NCBI GenBank assembly: GCA_021828575.1
Contig: JAJZEL010000029.1
Coordinates: 1-5,563, forward strand
Length of the DNA: 5,563 nt
Source: Pseudomonadota bacterium
GTDB taxonomy: Bacteria; Pseudomonadota; Gammaproteobacteria; Burkholderiales; Ferrovaceae
Direction of reading: 5' to 3'
Under the pieces are notes generated by a model, which was not told the origin of the DNA, made no database searches, and saw only the letters and a program-made list of their open reading frames with translations. This document shows positions 1 to 4,750 of the stretch, piece by piece. Made by a program: the position numbers and the translations under genes. Position 1 is the first letter of the stretch; the number at the start of each line of letters is the position of its first letter.

Positions 1-217
1 TGATGTGTCGCCAGAAGTGGCTCAACGCCGGCTAAGCCTGAATACTCCCCACCCTGATCGTTTTGAGAAAGAGCAGGCGATTTTTTTCGAAAGGGTCAGA
101 AATGCTTACCTTTCGCGAGCTTCCATGTATCCGGAACGATTTTGCATACTGGACGCAGAAGCTTCGCCGGATAAGGTTTTTTCCCGAATGCTGGACACCC
201 TGTCAGTATTGGCATGA
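1..217 (+). CDS. tmk: Thymidylate kinase, C-terminal fragment (5' end outside window)
   Basis: The enzyme phosphorylates dTMP to dTDP with ATP in the cytosol, an essential step in dTTP supply. The reading frame is open from the left edge (first whole codon at 2-4) to TGA at 215-217, leaving 71 residues. Visible family signatures are the DVSPEVA stretch that follows the strand before the LID region, then DRFEKE, then FFERVRNAYL, and a closing segment with the ILDAEASPDKVF pattern, where family members typically have a (I/V)DA...V motif. Bacterial Tmk is usually a little over 200 residues, so about two thirds, including the P-loop and the DRY/DRX motif, lie upstream. Its stop overlaps the holB start (ATGA, 214-217), the usual tmk-holB order in proteobacteria. 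Identification rests on motif match and context; the ATG at 62-64 in another frame is not used. Confidence 0.93.
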   Translation, partial: DVSPEVAQRRLSLNTPHPDRFEKEQAIFFERVRNAYLSRASMYPERFCILDAEASPDKVFSRMLDTLSVLA

Positions 218-1185
218 AAACCGGGTTGCTTCCCTGGCAACAGGCCTCTTTTGAAAAATGGCTTGCCCGATCCGGGTATTTCCCTCCTGCATTGTTGATT
301 CATGGGCCGTCAGGTACGGGGAAGGTTTCCTTTGCCATGCATCTGGCGCGTGCACTGTTGTGTGAATCAGCACATGGCAAACCCTGCGGAGAATGCCCTG
401 CATGCCACTGGTTTGAGGCTGAACACCATCCTGATATCAGGGTACTTGATCCGAACCAACCGGCAGACGATGATCATCAGGCAAAAGGCAATGGGCAGAT
501 TCTTGTGGATGACATCAGATCACTCCAGGATTTTCTGGCATTGTCTTCCCATCGCCTGGGCAAACGTCTGGTTCTCTTGTTGCATGCTGAAACCCTGAAT
601 CTGTCGGCTGCCAATGCCTTGCTCAAATCTCTGGAAGAGCCGACACCCGCAACACATTTCATCCTGGTTACACATGTTCCAGGCCGTCTTCCTGCCACTG
701 TCAGAAGCCGCTGTCAAAGCCTGTTGCTACCGGGACCACGCAGGGAGGAGGCCTTGCAATGGCTTGTGGAACAATCCATCGACCGTCCTGAAACATTCCT
801 TGATCTTTCAGGGGGATCACCTTTGGATGCACTTCATTTGTCCCGGATGGACGTCGGTTCCAGGGTTTCCTGGCTCAAGGCACTGTCTGACCCCCATGTT
901 TCCCTGACGAGGCTGTCGGCAATGACCAGCAAGATTCCGGTAAAAGAATGGGTGGACTGGCTGCACAAATGGGTTCATGACTTGCTGGAGCAAAAAGTAA
1001 CAGGAAGAATTCGCTACCATTCCGATTTGTCCGAGCTGTCTACTCGAATATCCCATCAGGCAGGCCTGTATGATTTGCTGGTGCTGGAAAGCCAATTGAA
1101 GGAAGCCAAGCGCTGGTTGCACCATCCCTTGAATGAAAGGTTGCTGGCGGAGTCCCTGTTGATGCCATTCATGACCATGAGATAA
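214..1185 (+). CDS. holB: DNA polymerase III subunit delta' (clamp loader)
   Basis: Delta' is the stator subunit of the clamp loader that places the beta sliding clamp on primed DNA. The 323-residue length fits the family (E. coli about 334). An AAA+ fold is visible: a P-loop GPSGTGK at residues 31-37; four zinc-ligand cysteines at 50, 58, 61 and 64; the HPDIRVLDP strand at 72-80; the ANALLKSLEEP helix at 133-143; a sensor-1-like strand near 149-153; and the trans-acting SRC motif at 165-167. The Walker B position reads LVLLLHAET with no DE pair, as expected for delta' and unlike DnaX, which keeps an acidic DExx box. The start ATG overlaps the tmk stop by four bases, and no convincing Shine-Dalgarno sequence precedes it, so translation probably depends on coupling to tmk. 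The C-terminal third (about residues 210-323) is the poorly conserved collar domain. Confidence 0.95.
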   Translation: MKTGLLPWQQASFEKWLARSGYFPPALLIHGPSGTGKVSFAMHLARALLCESAHGKPCGECPACHWFEAEHHPDIRVLDPNQPADDDHQAKGNGQILVDDIRSLQDFLALSSHRLGKRLVLLLHAETLNLSAANALLKSLEEPTPATHFILVTHVPGRLPATVRSRCQSLLLPGPRREEALQWLVEQSIDRPETFLDLSGGSPLDALHLSRMDVGSRVSWLKALSDPHVSLTRLSAMTSKIPVKEWVDWLHKWVHDLLEQKVTGRIRYHSDLSELSTRISHQAGLYDLLVLESQLKEAKRWLHHPLNERLLAESLLMPFMTMR

Positions 1186-1209
1186 TGTTTGCCTTAATAG
1201 GGGGCATCA
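1186..1209 (+). promoter_or_regulatory. holB-tatD gap with ribosome binding site for tatD
   Basis: This 24-base stretch is the only true intergenic space in the window. It contains AGGGGG at 1199-1204, five bases before the tatD ATG at 1210. It matches the anti-Shine-Dalgarno sequence if one G-U pair is allowed. No stem-loop followed by a T-run and no credible -35/-10 pair fits here, so read-through from holB is likely. Confidence 0.7.
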
Positions 1210-1980
1210 ATGTTTATTGATTCACATTGCCATCTGGATTTTCCGGAATTTCGTGACCGATTGCCCCAGCTGGTGGATGCCATGCAAAACAATCGGGTCA
1301 CTCATGCGCTTTGCATTGCAGTGGAACAAGAAAATTGGCCCGCTGTCCTGGAAGTCTCGGAGTACCACACCAACTGGTATGCCACAGCGGGTGTTCACCC
1401 TGACTATGAAAACACTCTCGAACCGGATGTCGAAACCATTGCAGGATGGGCAGGTCATTCCCCCAAAATTGTGGCCATTGGAGAAACAGGACTGGACTAT
1501 TATCGCCTCACAGGTGATCTTGAATGGCAGCGCGAGCGGTTTCGTCGTCATATTCGGGCGGCAAAAATGGCGCAAAAACCCCTGATCATACATACCCGTT
1601 CGTCGTCAGAAGACACATTGAAAATCATGAAGGAAGAGGGTGCTGATGCTGTAGGAGGGGTCATGCACTGTTTTACGGAATCTCTGGAGGTGGCCAAACA
1701 GGCCATGGATATGGGCTTTCTGATCTCTTTTTCAGGAATTGTGACTTTCAAGAACGCACGAGCACTGAAAGAGGTGGCCAAACAGGTCCCTCTGGAAAAA
1801 ATGCTCATTGAAACAGACTCGCCCTATCTGGCACCGGTCCCTTTTCGTGGAAAAACAAATGAACCAGCCCATGTAAAACTGGTGGCAGATGAAATTGCCT
1901 GTCTGAAAGAAGTGAGCCTTGACCAGGTAGGTAGGCAAACTTCCCAAAACTTTTTGGAGTTGTTCAGGATTCCGGCATGA
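1210..1980 (+). CDS. TatD-family metal-dependent hydrolase / DNase (YcfH type)
   Basis: TatD proteins are cytosolic TIM-barrel hydrolases of the amidohydrolase-like superfamily. Characterised members have metal-dependent 3'-5' DNase activity linked to DNA repair, and some act as D-aminoacyl-tRNA deacylase-like enzymes; the substrate here cannot be read from sequence. All metal-ligand signatures are present: HCH at residues 6-8, GETGLDYY with E92, IIHTR with H128, MHCFT with H153, and IETDSPYLAP with D203, followed by the PFRGKTNEPAHV signature at 211-222. The 256-residue length is normal (E. coli YcfH about 265). The ATG start gives the standard MFIDSHCHLD beginning and has a ribosome binding site just upstream. 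Its position after holB matches the widespread holB-(pilZ)-tatD arrangement and favours the YcfH branch over TatD proper, which sits with tatABC. The 3' end overlaps the cytochrome b561 start by four bases. Confidence 0.95.
   Translation: MFIDSHCHLDFPEFRDRLPQLVDAMQNNRVTHALCIAVEQENWPAVLEVSEYHTNWYATAGVHPDYENTLEPDVETIAGWAGHSPKIVAIGETGLDYYRLTGDLEWQRERFRRHIRAAKMAQKPLIIHTRSSSEDTLKIMKEEGADAVGGVMHCFTESLEVAKQAMDMGFLISFSGIVTFKNARALKEVAKQVPLEKMLIETDSPYLAPVPFRGKTNEPAHVKLVADEIACLKEVSLDQVGRQTSQNFLELFRIPA
1687..1786 (+). repeat. In-frame 16-base direct repeat within tatD
   Basis: The 16-mer GAGGTGGCCAAACAGG occurs at 1687-1702 and again at 1771-1786, identical, 84 bases (28 codons) apart in the same frame. 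Both copies encode EVAKQ, at residues 160-164 and 188-192. Both peptide contexts look normal for the family, so the identity is probably convergence of codon choice rather than a duplication, but the repeat itself is exact. Confidence 0.85.
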
Positions 1981-2504
1981 TCCGTGAAAAGTACACTGTC
2001 ACGGCCATTGTGCTTCATTGGGCAATTGCCCTGATGATGGCCATTGCCTTTTCCGTGGGCCTGTATATGTGCGATCTCAAATTATCACCATGGAAGCTGC
2101 ATGTGTACGCGTGGCACAAATGGGTGGGTGTCACCATACTGGGTCTGGTGCTGTTCAGGATTCTATGGAGAATGTTGCACCATCCTCCACCACTTCCTAT
2201 GCATATGACCCTCTGGATGAAATGGTTGAGTGGGCTTGCTCACTTAGCCATTTACCTATTGATGGTGGCTATTCCTGTTACGGGTTGGCTATACAGTTCG
2301 GCAGCGGGCGTGTCAGTTGTTTATCTGAATCTGATTCCGTTGCCTGACCTGATGGGTAAAGACAAGGCACTGTCCCACTTGCTGAAGGAGATTCACGAAA
2401 CTCTTAACTGGACCATGCTGGCATTTGTGGTGCTCCATGTGGCTGCGGCACTGAAACATCAGTTCATGGATCATGACCACCTTCTGGAAAGGATGCGACC
2501 TTGA
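1977..2504 (+). CDS. Cytochrome b561 (CybB/YceJ type), inner-membrane di-haem protein
   Basis: This is a small inner-membrane b-type cytochrome. The CybB relative in E. coli carries two haems and passes electrons to ubiquinone (superoxide:ubiquinone oxidoreductase); physiological donors of other members are mostly unknown. The 175-residue protein has four predicted membrane helices, near residues 9-30, 47-66, 86-106 and 142-160. Histidines sit in the expected places: H14 in the first helix (VLHWAIA), H47 in WHKWVG at the start of the second, H140 in the EIHETLNW motif, and H154 in the fourth helix. These four are the likely axial haem ligands. The YAWHKWVG and PVTGWLYSSAAG motifs are typical of bacterial b561. 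The ATG overlaps the tatD stop (ATGA) and has AGGA at 1966-1969, seven bases upstream. The next gene is yceI, the same partnership as E. coli yceJ-yceI, which argues for a YceJ-like role. Confidence 0.93.
   Translation: MIREKYTVTAIVLHWAIALMMAIAFSVGLYMCDLKLSPWKLHVYAWHKWVGVTILGLVLFRILWRMLHHPPPLPMHMTLWMKWLSGLAHLAIYLLMVAIPVTGWLYSSAAGVSVVYLNLIPLPDLMGKDKALSHLLKEIHETLNWTMLAFVVLHVAAALKHQFMDHDHLLERMRP
2486..2500 (+). promoter_or_regulatory. Ribosome binding site that fixes the TTG start of yceI
   Basis: GGAAAGGA at 2486-2493 lies seven bases before TTG at 2501. That TTG is the first codon of a complete signal peptide, and the next in-frame ATG is well inside the mature protein. The site lies within the last codons of the cytochrome gene. 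Confidence 0.75.
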
Positions 2505-3058
2505 AATCATCGCTCATCATTACCAGCTTTTTTCTGTTTTCCTGGGTACTTTTTTTGCAAGAAGCTTGTGCCACAGGTTCACAGCCTGCATCTGAAGTGA
2601 TCTCTTTTTATGGAGAGCAAATGGGGGCACGTGTTGAAGGAGGTTTCAGGAAATTCGACACTGATATTCACTTCAATCCGACTGACCTTGCCCATAGTCG
2701 CGCAAAAATCATTATCGACCTCAATAGCATTGATCTGTCGTCTGACGATTCCGAAGACGAAATCAAGGGGAAAAAATGGTTTAATGTGTCCCTGTTTCCC
2801 AATGCAATTTTTCAATCAACCGCGATCAAGGGGTTAGGGAATGACCGTTATCAGGTGGAAGGGCAACTGACCATCAAGGGTATTACACGGCCTTTGTCTG
2901 TTCCCATGAAAGTCAAAACCGGTTCGGGTTCACAAGTGGCTGAAGGTGATATCGACCTGAACCGTCTTGACTTCAAAGTGGGTGAGGGGGATTGGGCGGA
3001 TCCTGAATCTGTGGCATTGAATGTACATGTTCATTACAAGGTGAATTTGAAACCATGA
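2501..3058 (+). CDS. yceI: YceI-family periplasmic (isoprenoid-binding) protein
   Basis: YceI proteins are exported lipocalin-like beta-barrels; characterised homologues bind polyisoprenoid or quinone-like lipids in a central cavity. The 185-residue precursor starts at TTG, with a signal peptide: KSS, a hydrophobic core at residues 5-19, and a probable signal peptidase I cut after ACA at 22-24. C23 lacks a good lipobox, so a lipoprotein is unlikely. Family landmarks follow in order: the GARVEGGFRKFD strand near 42-53, the DLNSIDLSSDD stretch, WFNVSLFPNAIFQS (the conserved WF...FP...F pattern), LTIKGITRPL, and DFKVGEGDW at 157-165. The last motif marks the subfamily commonly encoded next to cytochrome b561. 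The segment before the first strand is short. The TTGA overlap with the preceding stop and the ATGA overlap with the next gene suggest coupled translation. The exact ligand is not determinable here. Confidence 0.92.
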   Translation: MKSSLIITSFFLFSWVLFLQEACATGSQPASEVISFYGEQMGARVEGGFRKFDTDIHFNPTDLAHSRAKIIIDLNSIDLSSDDSEDEIKGKKWFNVSLFPNAIFQSTAIKGLGNDRYQVEGQLTIKGITRPLSVPMKVKTGSGSQVAEGDIDLNRLDFKVGEGDWADPESVALNVHVHYKVNLKP

Positions 3059-3960
3059 CCGATGAAAAACCTGACTCCATGAACCTTGCATTTGTTGGCC
3101 TGGGTGTCATGGGTTTTCCCATGGCCGGGCATCTGGTCAGTCAAGGCCACCATGTCACGGTATACAACAGAACTCACAGTAAGGCGCAACACTGGCTGTC
3201 TCTTCATGCTCAGGGTCATGTGGCCGATACTCCTCGTGAGGCAGTTCAGGGAGCGGACATGGTGTTCATGTGCCTTGGAAATGACAACGATTTGCGCAGT
3301 GTCGTCTATGGAGATTCGGGTGTCCTGGCCGGATTGGGAGAGGAGGCTATATTGGTGGATCACACCACGGCCTCGGCAATGATTGCCAGGGAATTCTCAT
3401 CTGCATGTGATGCGCAGAAAGCTTTTTTCCTTGATGCACCGGTTTCGGGAGGGCAGTCCGGGGCTGAAAACGGAAAATTGACTATCATGTGCGGTGGCGA
3501 TGAAGGTGTCTTTCGACGGGTTCGTCCCATCTTGCAGGCTTACGCCAAATCCGTAACGCTCATGGGGCCGACAGGCGCCGGGCAACTGACCAAAATGGTC
3601 AACCAGATCTGTATTGCAGGGGCCCTTCAGGGACTTTCCGAAGCCCTCCATTTTTCCCGAAAGGCTGGCCTTGACGGACAACGCGTGCTGGATGTCATTT
3701 CAGGGGGGGCCGCTCAGTCCTGGCAAATGGACAACCGAGGGCGAACCATGCTTGAAGATCGATTTGATTTTGGTTTTGCCGTGGACTGGATGCGCAAGGA
3801 TCTTGGCTTGTTGCTCGATGAATCCAGAAAAAATGGTGCCCTATTACCCATGACAGCGCTGGTGGACCAGTTTTATGCAGAAGTGCAGTCCATGGGAGGT
3901 GGGCGCTGGGATACATCAAGCCTGATCAGACGACTTGAAAGGACAGAACACGATGCGTAA
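3055..3960 (+). CDS. Beta-hydroxyacid dehydrogenase (3-hydroxyisobutyrate / tartronate semialdehyde reductase superfamily)
   Basis: This is a soluble NAD(P)-dependent oxidoreductase interconverting a short beta-hydroxyacid or aldehyde-acid with its oxidised form; the true substrate is not known. The N-terminal Rossmann domain has GLGVMGFPMA at residues 15-24. The second strand ends VYNRT, and R39 after that strand is typical of NADP-preferring members. Substrate-binding DAPVSGGQSGAENG is at 126-139, the catalytic lysine is K179 within GAGQLTKMVNQ, and KDLGLLLDE near 247-255 belongs to the helical C-terminal domain. The 301-residue length is normal. ATG at 3055 is chosen because it overlaps the yceI stop (ATGA) and has AAGGTGA at 3038-3044, ten bases upstream; ATG at 3079 would remove eight N-terminal residues and is a weaker alternative. 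Candidates include tartronate semialdehyde reductase, glyoxylate/succinic semialdehyde reductase and 3-hydroxyisobutyrate dehydrogenase. The adjacent panB makes a ketopantoate-related role imaginable but unproven. Confidence 0.9.
   Translation: MTDEKPDSMNLAFVGLGVMGFPMAGHLVSQGHHVTVYNRTHSKAQHWLSLHAQGHVADTPREAVQGADMVFMCLGNDNDLRSVVYGDSGVLAGLGEEAILVDHTTASAMIAREFSSACDAQKAFFLDAPVSGGQSGAENGKLTIMCGGDEGVFRRVRPILQAYAKSVTLMGPTGAGQLTKMVNQICIAGALQGLSEALHFSRKAGLDGQRVLDVISGGAAQSWQMDNRGRTMLEDRFDFGFAVDWMRKDLGLLLDESRKNGALLPMTALVDQFYAEVQSMGGGRWDTSSLIRRLERTEHDA
3937..3952 (+). promoter_or_regulatory. Ribosome binding site that decides the panB start
   Basis: GAAAGGA at 3937-3943 stands nine bases before ATG at 3953. 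An upstream in-frame TTG at 3935 would overlap this site and add six residues with no family counterpart, so the ATG is the better start. Starting there also brings the E181 catalytic position into exact register with E. coli PanB. Confidence 0.75.
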
Positions 3961-4750
3961 ATCCCTCCTGGATATTCATGGCATGCATCAGAAAGGTGAA
4001 AAAATCGCCATGCTGACCTGCTATGACGCCAGTTTTGCGGGAGTGCTTGAATCCGGTGGAGTCGACGTTTTGCTGGTGGGAGACACTCTGGGCATGGTCA
4101 TCCAAGGCCATGACACGCCATTGCCCGTTCGTCTGGAGCATGTGGCTTATCATGTTTCATGTGTGGCACGCGGCTCAAGAACAGCCTTTCTCATGGCTGA
4201 CATGCCATTTGGTACCTCCCAGAGATCACCCGAAGACACCTTTGCCAATGCGGCTGAATTGATGAGGGCGGGAGCACAGATGGTCAAGATTGAAGGTGGG
4301 GCAGACATGGCGCCCACGATCGAATTTCTCGTCAGCAGGGGGATTCCTGTGTGTGCTCATATAGGTCTGACGCCTCAATCAGTCCATCAGGTGGGAGGGT
4401 TCAAGGTTCAGGGACGAGATGAAAGCGCCGCCCGGCGCATTCTCCATGATGCCAGAACCGTCGAGCAGGCAGGAGCCAACTGGCTATTGCTGGAAGCCAT
4501 TCCGCGAGCGCTTGCTGACCAGGTATGTGATTCTGTCGATCTTCCGACCATAGGCATTGGTGCAAGCCCTCGTTGCAGTGGCCAGGTACTCGTGATTTAC
4601 GATATGTTGGGCTTGGGCTCGTATGCACCGCCCCGTTTTGTCAGACTTTTTTTGCGGGAAACAGATTCCATCGAGGCAGCTGTTCGCTTGTATGTATCCG
4701 AAGTAAAAGCAGGGCATTTCCCCGACTCTCAACACTGTTACAGTTCATGA
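3953..4750 (+). CDS. panB: 3-methyl-2-oxobutanoate hydroxymethyltransferase (ketopantoate hydroxymethyltransferase)
   Basis: PanB transfers a hydroxymethyl group from 5,10-methylenetetrahydrofolate to alpha-ketoisovalerate, making ketopantoate, the first committed step to pantothenate and CoA. It works in the cytosol as a Mg-dependent TIM-barrel decamer. From ATG at 3953 the protein has 265 residues (E. coli 263-264). Visible are MLTCYDASFA at 20-29, GDTLGMVIQGHDTPLPV at 43-59 with metal ligand D44, ADMPFGT with D83, KIEGG with K112 and E114, AHIGLTPQS with H136, GGFKVQGR at 148-155, and catalytic E181 in LLLEAIP. The usual TIGIGAGPxCDGQ signature appears here as TIGIGASPRCSGQ (199-211); S at the CDGQ aspartate position seems tolerated in relatives, while the GAS and R are less usual. 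It overlaps the dehydrogenase gene by eight bases and the next gene by four. No panC or panD is in the window. Confidence 0.96.
   Translation: MRKSLLDIHGMHQKGEKIAMLTCYDASFAGVLESGGVDVLLVGDTLGMVIQGHDTPLPVRLEHVAYHVSCVARGSRTAFLMADMPFGTSQRSPEDTFANAAELMRAGAQMVKIEGGADMAPTIEFLVSRGIPVCAHIGLTPQSVHQVGGFKVQGRDESAARRILHDARTVEQAGANWLLLEAIPRALADQVCDSVDLPTIGIGASPRCSGQVLVIYDMLGLGSYAPPRFVRLFLRETDSIEAAVRLYVSEVKAGHFPDSQHCYSS

Noticed and set aside
1184..1215. Short repeated AATGTTT (1184-1190 and 1209-1215) flanking the holB-tatD gap, considered as an excision scar of pilZ.
   Set aside because: Seven bases is well within chance, and the second copy is the tatD start itself.
1222..1593. A 123-codon minus-strand open frame opposite tatD, with a similar-length frame on the + strand at 1217-1585.
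   Set aside because: Both overlap a gene whose metal-ligand motifs are all intact. Neither shows a family motif or a ribosome binding site.
2555..2575. Cysteine near the end of the YceI signal peptide (and a similar one in the TolC protein), considered as lipoprotein sites.
   Set aside because: The residues before the cysteine (QEA and PGS) do not fit a lipobox, and signal peptidase I sites (ACA, CQA) fit both.
3935..3952. Upstream TTG start giving panB six extra residues.
   Set aside because: It would coincide with the ribosome binding site GAAAGGA, and the added residues do not match the family start; ATG at 3953 fits better.
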